NCBI RefSeq assembly: GCF_958298935.1
Contig: NC_084922.1
Coordinates: forward strand, 48,453,458 to 48,517,457
DNA: 64,000 nucleotides
Reading direction: 5' to 3'
DNA from: Phragmites australis
Lineage: Eukaryota; Streptophyta; Magnoliopsida; Poales; Poaceae
The notes beneath the pieces are model-generated. The model was not told the origin of the DNA, did no database searches, and saw only the letters and a program-made list of their open reading frames with translations. Below, in pieces: positions 21,562 through 33,865 of this stretch (its first letter is position 1; every line of letters starts with the position of its first letter). The position numbers were made by a program, and so were the translations under genes.

Positions 21562-22800
21562 GGAGACACCAAAAGGAGCCTCCAATTAGTAAATATAAGA
21601 TAAGATAGCGAATTAATTTCGAGTAGGTTTTGAGTCTCCAGCTTTTTATAGCCCTGGTGAGGAATTGTCGTTGGCGCGGTGGGAGGATTCAAGCCGTTGG
21701 ATAAGGCTTCGGGGGTCTGGTGCTTTTGGACGGACGGGATGCAGCATGTATGAATTGGGCCGGTATAAACTGTTGCTTGTTTGGGCTGCAATTAGACGAG
21801 CTGTGATTGGGTTCCAAAATAAAAGAGATACTACGGCCCACAGTTGTAACTAAGAGCCCATCATGACTAATTTCCCTTTTTTTTGGGTTCAGCTACTTTT
21901 AGTTCCTTTCAGAAGGACTGGAACTGAGACCATTTTGGCTTTGGTCTCTCCTTCTCTCTGCATTTGATGAGGCTGATCGTGCACCGACAAATGCTTAGCT
22001 GCATCTATCACCCACTCCTTTACGGCAAGTACATCGATACACGTTAACTGTCTCATAGGTGACGACCACGGTAACTTTTCATACAATACGAGGTAGGATT
22101 TTAGTTGATGTGAATAAGAGAGAGGAAGGTGAGAGAGACAGATTGTTGTTTTGCAAAGCAACGGTTCCATAAGCTAAAATTTAGAACTATAAGACTACTT
22201 TTATACTGTTGTACGAGTTGTCATTGCTATACAATCTATAATATTCATTTATTTCTTATACAAATTAAGGAATTGTAGGATTACTATGAGACAGATAAAA
22301 AGACAACTCGTTAAGATGGTCTAATCGTCTTAAAATTACGTATCAATATATAAGATGATCTATAAGATAGCATCAATGTACTTTTATAGTTGAAGTGCGT
22401 GCTTCCATCCAGGCGCTACGATGTACAAAACGTGTGGACCTGCGTACTTGTGTTCGGTTTACTTCAAGTTAATGTCAAAGCTGGTTACTTACTGCAGTAC
22501 TTCTTTTTCAGTGAACGTTGCTTACATGTTCCTTTTCGGATAGTAAACGTTGCTCACATGTTTTCATCTCAGTGGTGCACAATTCAGATATAAAAAATAC
22601 ATATCCTGGTACTAAGTACTAACCAACTCACACACGACCGGTTCACTTGGCGAACTTTTTAGTATGATAACTTGCACCATGATGCTCGGCTATATGCTAG
22701 ACCAGGTGAACTACCAGTTGTAGGCTGACCCAGTTGTAGCCATATATAGCACTGCAGTGCGCCGATCTTAGCCCTGCACGTCCAGTCGTCGATCCACACA
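21562..22800. other. Spacer without recognised genes
   Basis: A 93-codon frame at 21889-22170 (minus) is open but matches nothing I know. No element borders seen. Confidence 0.3.
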
Positions 22801-23350
22801 GGCCACAGCACATGTCGGGTGCAGGGACATCTCAAATCAAAACTCCCGTCCTCGCCGCTGCCGGGCCGACTGATACGATGCGTCGTGTGTGTCCCTGAAC
22901 CGCGTAACGTCTCCGCGCTCCCACCCAACAGCGAACCACCACCACCACCCCTCGCCACGGCGCCGCCCCTCCGCCTCCGCATCCGAACCTACCACGCCCC
23001 AGGTCTAACGAGCCCACGGCGCGCCGCGCGTCGATGTTACTCCGTGCCGAGGCTCCGTCCGTGCAACACAAACCATTGCACGGAGCGGAGTGCATCGCCG
23101 GCCGATCGATGACTCGCCCCGTGCGCGCGCGCGCGCGCGCTCCGAGCGGCGCGACCCGGGGAGCAGCCGGTGCGCGACGCGGCCGCGCGTGCGTCCGTCC
23201 TCCCGCTCGTTCGTTACATGTTCTACGCGAGCCACCGGACGGTGAGAGGAGAGCTCTGATCGCTCCACGGCATGATTGCGTGGATCACGCAAGGGACCAC
23301 GCGTACCGCACCGCGCCCCGTCGTCCTCCTCTCTCCATCCGGCCTCCGCA
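22801..23350. other. GC-rich block with a GC dinucleotide run
   Basis: A GC-rich island of about 550 bp, including (GC)n at 23120-23140 and a pyrimidine-rich stretch at 22918-22985. Frames are open on both strands for compositional reasons only. It could be a promoter or untranslated leader of an unrecognised transcript; no protein is called. Confidence 0.3.
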
Positions 23351-26300
23351 CCTTTTGGTTACTAGTACTTAGTACTAACAGAGAGCATCATCAGGACATC
23401 AGGATCGAGCAGGAGGCAGCAGGGGAGGTACCCCAATGTCTGCAGGCTGCAAGGAAGGCGCGTACATTACGTTACTGCACTACGCTACACGGGGGCATGT
23501 CCCTCGGCCGTGGTGACATGCACACATGGCCGGCTGGACCACGGGCGCAGCCGGACTGACAGCCACATACCAACGCACACAAGCCACTGGAACAGGAGTG
23601 GCCCTCCTGCTGCTCCTGTTCCTCATCGTGCCTCACACCCCCAAAGATAGATATCAGGGATGAATCACCTACTCTTCAGGGCTCCTACACCATAAAAGGT
23701 GTAAACAATGTCAGAACAGATAACCAATGATATATCAGGGATGAATCACCTAGTTAGAAAGAAAAGCAACAAAAAAAAAGCTATGCTTGCACTTGCTAAT
23801 CTACTGCACAAGGTCAGGCTGCCCTGGAACAGGAAATGGGCCGTGTACTAGTATGATGGTGTGTACTGGGTATTTGGATTTGACGCAATAATTCGTCTGT
23901 ACCTGTCCGATGAGTGAAGAGTCTACACCTGCCGATGGGGATTTACGCGAACGCCGACTGCACACCAGCAGAGCAGAGAGGCGACTGTGCGCCACCGGCT
24001 TGCTTATGTCGGATGGGAAATGAGATGTCGCTGCTGCTTAGGAGGGGGATCTACATCATGCCAGCTACGAATCAGTGCTGGTAAATGGTAATGGTGTGGT
24101 TGTAGCCAGAACTAACGACGGGCGTGTTGCTGATGGGCTAAAACCTGAACCTGACATACCAACCTGTGGGGCACTAATCATTCATGTGCTCAGGGTATGC
24201 AGATAAGAAAAAATGTGGTGCGGACTTGTGCCTCAGTTCAGATGCTTTTCTTTCCGGTGAAAAAGAGCCTACCTTTGTAGAGGTACAGGTCAACAATGGC
24301 TTCAGTTGATATTGGCTTTCATGATTGCATGACTGATGTAAAAGCTGGAATGGATACAGACAGTTCAAGCTCTTTCTTTTGCATGTATGCAGGCAAGTAA
24401 GATTCAGAAATGATGGTTTCAGCAAAGTTGCCCGATTCTTTTGTTATCTCTGCAGAGTGCTAGCATAGCTTTGGACATTGAAAAAGTATCGGTGCCAACA
24501 GATGTAGCTGCTGTATGATAGATTGTTTGAACGGATGTTGAAGTTATGTTATGACTACTAATGAACTCTCACAGATGCTGATAGTGATACTAAGCATCTT
24601 AAAAGTGTCCTCAGCTTTGGAATTTATACGAGAGCTCACTTAGTTAAAAGTGCCAACATATTAGCGTTTATACGAGAGCTCACTTAGTTAAAAAAAATCA
24701 GTCCTTGCTACTGTGGCATAGACCTTATATTTCCGCTAATATGATGTCCAGATCTAGGCCAGCTGGTGATACACATCTCTCATAACTCGTTTGACTTGCG
24801 GTTGTGGTTGCGGTTGCGAATTGCGATTGCATCACATCCCCTTTGAAATGCAGCACGCATTAGTCTTCGCTTCAAAGCTAATAGAAAATTACGTCTCACT
24901 CCAATTGCATACCTCCCTCGACATGGGAAAACGACGAGGGCAATACGCCCACTCCTGAGCGATACACGCAACAGAAAATCTGGCCGTATCAGTTATCTTG
25001 CCACGGTCCTCTTTATTTTATTTTTATTTTTCTGGGGGGGGGGGGGGGGGATAGGATAAAAAATAAAAAAGTTCCCGGTGTTTGCTCATGACAGAACCAT
25101 GATCCTACATGCAGGATACAATGCCAGTTCATGGTAACCACGATGTCGCCAGTAACATAGGTTGCCCCTTCATGTCGAAACCACGAACTCCTGTGCAAGA
25201 CACATCGCATTGTACCGCCCTGTTTCCTGCTATTAAATGTATCATCTCTGTTTCTCGTTCTGGTCGCAGAACAATCTCTTCTAACTTACGAAACTGTCCC
25301 ACTTATTTTGCTCAAGATTTACAGGGCATCTGGTCAGAACAGTAGTGCTCCAGTAGTTAAGGTTTGGGGCAGAGTAATTGGTGTACATGGATCTGGAAGC
25401 AGTGAACTCTATTCTAAGATCTTGGGTCCAATTTAGTTATGATTTCATAATTTGGAGCTAGCTTAGCTACGTCTTGCACAAGATCGTTCGGTCCAACTCA
25501 AGAAAACGAGTGACCAGAACAACTCGCTCCGCTTATTCCGTTTTGGAGCGTGCTCACAGCCTGGATGATTTGGACTCACTGAAGTGGATTGGGAGCTCGA
25601 ATTCTTTTTCTGTTTTTCGAGCAAACGGGAGCTCAAATCCTTAGCGACTAAAGAGAAAGGAGATTCTTAAAAAAAATATCTGATAGCTATAGATGAGCAG
25701 GAGCAGGATAGCATCGCACTGAAAGCCGTTGCACTGCCTGTCTGATGGACGCCTAGCATCTCTGGGAAAACCAATCTAAAAAATATGAAAGGGGAGGGCT
25801 CCTCAGCACTAAGCACTGCCCCAGTGCTGTCTCTTTCTTTGGGTACTTATCAGACAGCTAAAAAGCAGCCACAAATCCACTCCCAGCACAACTTGCTTCT
25901 TCCTTCTGTCCATGTCCTTTTGCACTACCTCTCTTCTTGGCTAATATATTCCAGAACGAAGAATCCTGGTTTCTGAGCTCCAAGCACCAACCAGACGAAT
26001 GCTATGCCGCTCAGCATGATGCAGGAATCAGAAAGTCTATGATTCATTAAGAAACAAGGATTGCAGCTTATGGAGGTGAGTAAATGCAGGCATAAAGGAT
26101 CTTAAATATATATATCAGCTACAAATATAATGACAATACAAATGATATTACACGTCTTCCCTCTCGCTTGAGAGGGTAAGGATCTTCTAGCTAAACAAGC
26201 GATGATGAAACCAACCGCCGTGCGTGGTGCTTTTCATTGTGTTCAAAGAATCATTACACCAGGGTGAAAATTAGAAGCTAAAACACTGCTAGGGCCCAAC

Positions 26301-26390
26301 GTTGTTAGGTTGAATCTCAGAGTGCTTCCGCTGCAACCTGACCTCTCTTTATATACACGGGCGTCGAGCTTTGGACTGCTTTTAGCTATG
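23351..26390. other. Intergenic sequence downstream of the bHLH gene
   Basis: No coding region recognised. A phrase around ATACGAGAGCTCACTTAGTT is duplicated near 24627 and 24670. A G run of about 18 lies at 25033-25050. The right end, just below 26391, should contain the bHLH 3' UTR. Confidence 0.35.
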
Positions 26391-28523
26391 TCAAAGCTCC
26401 ATTTTCATGTGGACTGTTTGCAATGAACCTGATCCATGGTAATTAAGTATCAGAATTCATATATACTTATATAGTGATGTCAACTATGATGTCGGTTTAA
26501 TAGGGTGCTGAAAAGCCTACCATTGTAGCTGTTCGACGAGGTGGCAATCTCGTGACTTTGCCGGATATCCATTTGAACAACACTTTGAAGATCATCTTGC
26601 CAGAAAGTCCCAACCTGCGAAGTGTTGATTTTTCATCCTTAGTGTCACTCTCCAATATGTATTTGAACCCAAAGCATTGCTGTGCATTTTTACCTGAGAG
26701 GCCGCATCACTACATCCATTGAGAAAGGGATGCTGTGAATTCATCGGTCGGCAAAATGCAGGGTCTAGCGGGTGCATAGAACTCTGGTTGTCCATGCCAT
26801 TGGTTAGGCTGCAGCCTAGAGGGTTCCCCTGGTGAGGCTGGTTAATGTATGACAGTGGTGCACCTGAGGTCTCTAGTGGAAAATGCGAGTTCTGCAATGG
26901 GCCACACGACTGGTGCATCTGGTTACAAACAGAATTGGAACATGAGATAGGATGAACTACTATGTTGCCTCAATAAGATCGAAATAAACATAGTAGTGTG
27001 ATCATATATGCTTGTCCTCACATCTTTAGGAAGGACGTTAGGCAAATTGTTGAAGTCCAGCTGGGGATTCACAGTGGCCAATTTCATTGACAGAAACTGC
27101 AAAATGGACGTGAAAGGGAAGGGTTCAGATGGCATACATAGCCGTTTGTTCCATTCTAAAACGGCAAAACTTGCAGTTTCACAATCATTCCAGCTGTGTA
27201 TTGACAGTGCGCATATACCTCGACTTGCCGTTGCAAGGATTGCACGTAGTTTATGATTTCATCGAGCATGACTGCCTTGCCAACCACCTGAAACGGGTAA
27301 CATTTCCCAGTATCCAATCTGAGCACACCAAACTACTCAAGTGACAGCAAGTGCGTGATATCAATGATGAGTGATTTTCTGTTACCTTGTTGCAACCCGG
27401 CACAAGATCCTGCAGCAGCTTCATCCTCTGGCTAATTTTTTCCCTTCTAACCTGAATTGTTTAACAAGTGGAGAGAAAACAACACATAAATCTACAGCAA
27501 AGATGATTGCAAGAACAATGCAATTGAGGCCACCAAGAATTGTACCCTCTCGGCGAGGCTGTGGCTGTCTGTCGCCTCACCGCGCCTCGCCCGGACATGG
27601 ATGTAGTCCTTGGGCGGTTCGGGGAGCTTCGACGTGCTATCCTTCCCCTGCTTCTTGCCACCATTCTCGCTGTTGCTCTGCGCAGCCTTCCCCTTGGCCG
27701 AATTCTCCTCCGCGCCATTACTCTCGTCCGCCGATTTACACCGCTTCCCGCTGGATTCCTCCTGCAAAACGCTCCAAAAATAAAATATTTGCTCCAAAAC
27801 TGAACTGCGTGGCGAATTGGAGCACCAAACCGAACGCAATTGTTCACATACCTTGGCGAGATCCTTGGCGGAGGTGGGCATGGGACCGTCCTTGCCTTTC
27901 CCCTTGCCGTTTGCCTTCCGCTTCCTTGCATTGCCGTCGGAAGGCCCCTTCAGCGCCATCTCCGCGCTTGCCGACGCCGGATTGGACACCGATGACTCGT
28001 CCCGGCCGTTGCCGAGCTCTAGCTCCTTCAATGCGCCGACTGGGCCGGCGTCCGGGAGGCCGAACTGTCCCGGGACGGCGCCGCCATAACCGCTACCGCC
28101 GGCGCGGCCGTCAAAGCCGGAAAGCCTCGCCGCGCGCTCGGCGAAGCCTGGGTCGGCGAGGAACTGGTCTAGATGGCCCACGGGCATCAAGTTCTCCAGG
28201 ATTGGCAAGCCGCCGGCTCCGGCACCACCGACCTGCGGCGGCGGGTAGTGGTGGAACTGGCCCATCATGGAGAGGTTAAGCCTGGGAGGCGAGCTGAGAG
28301 GAGTGCCACCGTACTGCGGCTGCGGTGAGATCCCATGGAGAGCGAGGCCGTCAGTCGCCGCGGCGGCCGTCGAGTTCGACGCCGGGGAGGAGACCATCGA
28401 GCTGAGCGCCGGGTCGAGGTGGTCGCCGGCCGCGGCCGCGGCCATGGACTGGTCCCAGTTGAGGTTGAGGAAGCACGACGGCGCCGATGCCGGCGGTAGC
28501 TGGTCGGGAGACCCGCAGTTCAT
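26391..28523 (-). CDS. bHLH transcription factor, bHLH49/62/74/77/78-like, eight exons
   Basis: Coding exons on the minus strand are 27852-28523, 27546-27761, 27386-27451, 27219-27287, 27022-27096, 26694-26918, 26521-26614 and 26391-26428. They total 484 codons plus TGA, all with GT-AG introns. The basic region (about residues 280-300) contains HVRARRGEATDSHSLAER followed by VRREKI. Its His291, Glu295 and Arg299 are the H-E-R trio expected of G-box/E-box (CACGTG/CANNTG) binders. Helix 1 is RREKISQRMKLLQDLVPGC and helix 2 is AVMLDEIINYVQSLQRQVE, which dimerises; FLSMKLATVNP after it is a hallmark of this clade. A basic KRKANGKGKGKDG near 201-213 is a likely nuclear signal. Arabidopsis and rice relatives promote cell elongation or flowering, so a growth role is inferred. 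The last exon gives the conserved tail LQTVHMKMEL. The start at 28523 is the first in-frame ATG. Confidence 0.93.
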
Positions 28524-28895
28524 CTCCGGCGCGCCGAGGCCCCGCCGGAATCGCGCAAAGATCTGCTCTTTCTGCAGCTGGCGTCCGCAATCGCCCAAGA
28601 AACCGGGCAATCCCCACACAAGAACACGGATTCCGACCAAGAACACGCACACCCGCGAGCTGCTACCCCAATTGAGCGAAGAAACGCGGGAGGCAAGCAG
28701 CGCAGCTCCCACCAAATCCCACTACGGGGCGGAGATAAGGTCCGAGAAGGTAAAGGCAGGAGCTTTTCGTGTGCGTGACAAAGCAAGCAAAAGTGGGGGA
28801 ACAGTAAAGGAGTGGAAAAGAAGCACCTAAACCAAAGCAAAAGCTTGCAGCAGGCAAAAGCAGAGGGAGAGGAGCTAGCAGTGGTAGATAACTAG
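28524..28895 (-). other. Probable 5' UTR of the bHLH gene
   Basis: About 370 nt between the presumed transcription start and the ATG. The frame stays open upstream of the ATG but has no in-frame ATG. A 5' UTR intron ending at CAGCTGCAG (about 28574) is possible but not shown. Confidence 0.4.
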
Positions 28896-28923
28896 AGATT
28901 GCGAGTGTGCGCGCTGGGGGCAG

Positions 28924-28934
28924 TATGTATATAG
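28924..28934 (-). promoter_or_regulatory. Possible TATA box of the bHLH gene
   Basis: CTATATACATA on the minus strand, about 400 nt upstream of the ATG. It fits a start near 28895-28900. Confidence 0.4.
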
Positions 28935-28959
28935 ATAGGTACAGGATGGCATGGGTCAA

Positions 28960-30211
28960 AATGGATGGCTTATGGGCATCATCACCTCAGCCTTTCCTGC
29001 CATGAATGGAGGAAGAAGCTAGAGGGAGAAGCACTGGAGAGAAGTGGTGAGTTGCTTGCCGGAGGTGGGGTGAGGAGGAAAGGGGGATGCAGTGCTGCTG
29101 CCTTTATTTGTGCTGTAAACCAAAAGGATATAAAATTTGCTTGTGTTTTGTTTTCTGATCCTGGAATTTTTTTAAGGATGAGGAGATGAAGGTGATGGTC
29201 CCAACTCCCAAGCAAGGATGGTGTTGTTTTGCTCATGAAATTGAGAGATCAGCCAATCATTAAATTGGGGAGAGGGCAAGGCTACAAGCCCACAAGGGGA
29301 CAAAGGATGCTTGGTAGTCTGGGTTAGAATGTTAGATCGTGTACTAGCCAGAAACTAAAACATACTTAATGGTTTTCTGTTTTTAGTTCCAGGATAGAAC
29401 AAGAGCCCATTGGATGGAAACCGCTGTGATTTGTCTTTGTGTTGTGATAATTGCATGAGGCTGATTGAGGCTTTTAGCCCCTTCGGTTTGAGGATGTTGG
29501 TGCCTTAGCGTGGGTGGAATGCATGCATGCTTTTGGTAGAGTCGAGTCTCTTTCCAGCACCTCTGGTCTGATTTATTTGTAGTCTAGGACATCAGTCCAT
29601 ATATTTGAGCAATACTTTTGTAGGTATATATCTTCAAAATTAATAAACTATAATCAGAAATTTGTTTAAAACAAAAACTATTAATACAAGTATTTTTATG
29701 TATATTACTGTTCGATTTTTTTAATGGTCGACTAAACTCAATCTAAGCCGACATCTATTTTAATTGGATTTGTAGTGTAGTAGCGCTTTCGGATTTCTGC
29801 AACTTTCCTGCAAACTTTTAAGCTGTTTTGCATTCTTGACTTTTGCCGGTTCTTCTTCTAGGGCTCTCCCCTATCACCTGCTAATGAAGTCAAGAAATTT
29901 GTCTCTCGGTGTGTTTAGTGTTGAAAGCTAAATAACAGAACTTTGAATTCAAGGAGATTCTACTCTCCCTCTGTTGATTACTCTAAGCTGTTTTTTGACC
30001 ACCAACAGTGACTAAGTAAGCTCTAAGGTTGAGAAAGTCAACAAAGAGATGACTAACATTTCATTGGATTAATTGCTTCGTTAAGACAAATACAAGATGT
30101 ACTTTGCACGGTTAGCCACCCATAAATATTTGGGAGAATATAAGGATATAACAGAGACATACATGTAAATCTTTGTAGCACCAAGTTTGTAAGAAGAGTG
30201 CAAAATATATA
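28960..30211. other. Upstream region of the bHLH gene
   Basis: Promoter-distal sequence without a recognised gene or bounded repeat. Confidence 0.3.
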
Positions 30212-30476
30212 CTCCTTCTGATTGCAAATATAGGTCGTTTTAGCCTCCTCAACTATTCTTTAAATATAAATCATTCTCGAATTTCTATCCATTTTTTCTC
30301 ATTTTTTTTCTCTTTTATTCTCGTCTTGCCCTTATTTAATAAATGTTACCACTCTCATAAATGAATGAATTATCTTTTTCAATGTAGAATAAATGAAGGA
30401 CAATGAGGTCATTTGATCTACTTTCTTAATCTTTGTGTACAAGTCTAAAACAACTTACATTTGCAATTGAAGAAAG
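30212..30476. mobile_element. Stowaway-like (Tc1/Mariner) MITE
   Basis: The left end CTCCTTCTGATTGCAAATAT and the inverted right end CTTTCTTCAATTGCAAATGT share about 26 of 32 bases and are flanked on both sides by TA, the Stowaway target duplication. It is 265 bp long and non-coding. Confidence 0.75.
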
Positions 30477-30822
30477 TAGATAGCAGTCTTTATAAAACTC
30501 AGTGAAGGGAGTACTTCATCTAGAGCTAGGACATGTAGATAGATACACATAAGCATGCAAATGGCATGAAATACGAGCAGAAACGGTTAGTGCTTTATGA
30601 TTGGTCCGGCAGATTTGTCCAACCCCATCTGCCCACTAGGATTTCAACACGTACAGTATGATATCTATACTATCGAGAGCAATAAACTACAAGTAGTGTC
30701 TAGTGGATACCAGGCCACTTGCTGCTGCTATGTAAAACACAATTTAGACTGTGAAACCGGCCGCTCACATTAGGATTTGGGGACAATACTGCGGTAGGTC
30801 TCATGATCTATCTTTGGTACTA

Positions 30823-31074
30823 CCTCTGTTTCTTTTTCATTATTGTTATTGACATTTTACAGTTTTCGAAATGTAATTTTGATTATAACCTTTTATAACT
30901 TTATATCAATATGCAATGATAAATTTGTATTTTATTGAAGCATTTGTAAGGATAAATCTAGTTATATGTTTTTTATGCGTTTAATCTTGACAACTTCAGA
31001 TTTATTAATAGTCAAATATTTATAGGTTTGATCATATATATCCTAAAAGGACAAATAAATAGGAACCGAGAGAG
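30823..31074. mobile_element. Second Stowaway-like MITE
   Basis: The left end CCTCTGTTTCTTTTTCATTA and the inverted right end CTCTCTCGGTTCCTATTTAT are flanked by TA on each side. The interior is AT-rich and non-coding. The ends are more diverged than in the neighbouring MITE. Confidence 0.6.
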
Positions 31075-31076
31075 TA

Positions 31077-32390
31077 GGAGCTGTTAACTGGCCCCTCTAT
31101 GTCTCGTGGATGCTTTTCACGCCGCATGATAGTAACAGGTTGTTTGAAGATGTAGTGTATGACGAGCAGACCCTACCTACCAAGAGTATCAAGTCCATTG
31201 GATGCAACATAAGTGTACGGTTTTATGAAATTTATTGAAAGATTGTCTACTGATCCATGAGCACTACAATTTGAAAATTAATGTGAGTGATACAATACAG
31301 TACAATGTTCATTTTAGCACAGCAAGTACTCTTGAGACAATTGCTAGTGTCATGAGATTCCTTCACCGGCAACAACATCTACCCCGAGAATGATGCAAAT
31401 GTTAGTAAATCAATTGAGGTGTCAACAAAGCTCAAGCTCCTCTCTCTCTCCATGGAACAAGATATTATTTTTGCGCGAATGTCCTCGTAGGGCGATGATC
31501 TGCTTGCTTGTGAGCAAGCAACCAGTCGGAATTTGACTTCCGGCCTTATCTCTAGGCCTAGTACTATTTATTCTTTTGGATAAGTTCGAACGTCTAAAAA
31601 TCATAACGAGAGGATGATGTGTCTGTGTTTATGAGTACGAGGTTTCGTGAATGTTTTCAATAGATATGTCTATATAATTTTTAAATTTAGTATGCGTTTT
31701 AGTGTGTATGTGTAGGATATGATGTTTAGACGTGTATTTAGATATTATAGTTTGAACCTAGTGTTGAGATTTTTTTTAAAAAAATATTTTTGCCCAAATT
31801 CGTCGAGACAGTTGTTGCAGGAGCCATTTGTACGAACAGTAAAGCTGCCTCTTCCGGTGTACATACCATATCGTGCATGCAGAATGGTACTGCTCGGTTG
31901 CAAGGACACGGGAAAATGTCTTGGAATCACAGGACGGTAGGATAAACTAAACCCCTTTGCCTTAAAATGATAAAGCCTTTATGCAGAAGTCACCCAAGAA
32001 GGAAAAAGGAGAAATCACTCATGCTTGCTTCTGGTGCACTGCCCCTTTTTTCTCCTACCCCCCCCCCCCCCGGCTTTCATAAAAAACCTAGCTCGTTACT
32101 TCCATTCACCCCTTTCTTGTGTTAAAAACATAAGAATGGCCTTTTTATGGCTACATTGTAGTTGATATAGAATTTTAAGGAAGCAGAAGGGAAGAGATAC
32201 TTGTGTTTTTTTTTTCAATCCATCATTTCCGATCTCCTCTCCTTTCGGAAACAAATTCCTATCTCCTCTAATTAGACCCTCATATCCGAAATCTCGTAGG
32301 ATTCCAAGTTATGTGGCATCTCATTTTCACATTTGTTGAATTCATGTGTTCTAAATCGATCATGGTTTGCTAGACTCCATATTGTACTTA
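31077..32390. other. AT-rich spacer
   Basis: No gene recognised. A C run of about 14 lies at 32059-32072. Confidence 0.3.
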
Positions 32391-33058
32391 GGGCATGTTT
32401 AGTTCCTGGGCAAATCACTCGTCTCGCCTTACTCGGCAAGGACAAGCGCTTGGTAGCACCCACGAACCTCACTTTGCCTGGCAAACTCGTCCGATCAGGG
32501 AAGCTTTTCCTTTCCTATGCAGGAGAGCCGAAGTGGCTCTCTTGCACCAGCAAGGTTCAATATCCCTCGTCTAATCTTTCGTGAGTTCCACTCATTGTGC
32601 CAACTACCAATATACTAGTAGCCGAATCGAGCATATCCTTCTCAAAATGAACCCTAGCCCCTCAAATCGACATTTCCCTACTGAATCGACCTTCTTCCCT
32701 TCTGGGTCTCTCTTCTCCTCCACCGAATCGACCATCTCCCACACTGAATTGACCGTCTCCCCCGCCTGAATTGAGCTCGTTGCCATCCAAATCGAGCTCA
32801 CCACTACCGAATCAAAGCCCACCGCCATGCAAATCAAGGTCATGGCAACCTGAATCGACCTCCCCTACTAAATCAAGCTCTTCCATGGATAGTCTTGCAG
32901 CTTGGAAGAAAGACAAAAGGGGGTTTGCAGCTTGGAAGAAAGACAAAAGGGGGGCAAACGAGGAGGCAAGGAACCAAACAGCTAAGGAAAGCTTGCCTTG
33001 CCTGGTTAGGCGAGGGGAGCAACGCAAGGCGAGTCAAGCGATGTAATCAAACATATCC
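32391..33058. mobile_element. PIF/Harbinger (Tourist-like) element carrying degenerate minisatellite
   Basis: The left end GGGCATGTTTAGTTCC matches the inverted right end GGATATGTTTGATTAC at 12 of 16 positions. TTA directly flanks both ends (32388-32390 and 33059-33061), the expected PIF/Harbinger target duplication. The 668-bp body is unusual: it holds about eleven degenerate GAATCGA-centred units (32622-32882) and a duplicated GCTTGGAAGAAAGACAAAAG block (32899-32951). Confidence 0.7.
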
Positions 33059-33685
33059 TTAATCTCCACAATTCCTAGAAATATTGGAATGTTCTAGTAT
33101 CATGACACTCCTCTGCAACAAAAGAAAATGAAGTCGGCCGATTCTACATAGCTGGAGTGCTTGACCATGCCTTCTGACTTGTGAGACGTGAACCACACCG
33201 TGGCAACATATACCTCTTTTTTCTTCTAAACATCTCGTGGCAAATTTCTTCTCCTCGATCTATCTATAAATTAAAATGCCTTTAATTCCACCGTCTCAGA
33301 CAATGAAAATGGATCCAACGAAACCGTGGACATGATCGCTCGCTTTCCTGGGTGCCGACGGGATGAGACAGGGCGTGCAGGTGTTCAGTAGTACTGGTTG
33401 GAGGGAAAGGTAGGGAGCAGGCAAGGCCGTGTCCACACTCCACACCCACTAGTGATGAGCCTCCAAAATAATTTTTCTACTCCAATTTTATTTGCCCTGA
33501 TGCTTGTACATTTCCTTGGCACCCGGTTTTCAATGTCAAACACCACTTCTCCACTATACCATTCCCAAATTTTTTCAAGAAGAAAATAGGCAGAAGAAAG
33601 GAACTCGTTTGGTCAATGGCCGACGAACTGAATATCGGACTATTCGTAGGCGGCGGATCTAAAAATCAATTTCGTTGGGGTCAAG

Positions 33686-33865
33686 CAGGGGCAGATCTAG
33701 AAATCAAATTCGTTGGGGTCATTATGGAGACATTTGGGTCACTAAGAATTTAGATTAGCCAAAATACATTGTCAATCTTCATGAGCACTAGATTTCTTCG
33801 TGTGTTTTCCTAGATGGCATTGGTGTCACTTGACACCACTCCTAACATGTTGGATCCGCCCCTAG
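33686..33865. mobile_element. Possible hAT-like MITE
   Basis: CAGGGGCAGATCTAG on the left faces CTAGGGGCGGATCC (inverted) on the right, 180 bp apart. A partial duplicate of its left end lies just upstream (33655-33683). An 8-bp target duplication was not found. Confidence 0.4.

Noticed and set aside
21889..22170. 93-codon minus frame with VLAVKEWVIDAAKHL
   Set aside because: Looks protein-like, but I recognise no family and no neighbouring exons.
27371..28279. 302-codon plus frame across the bHLH exons
   Set aside because: Antisense of bHLH exons 1-3; exon borders and bHLH motifs are on the minus strand.
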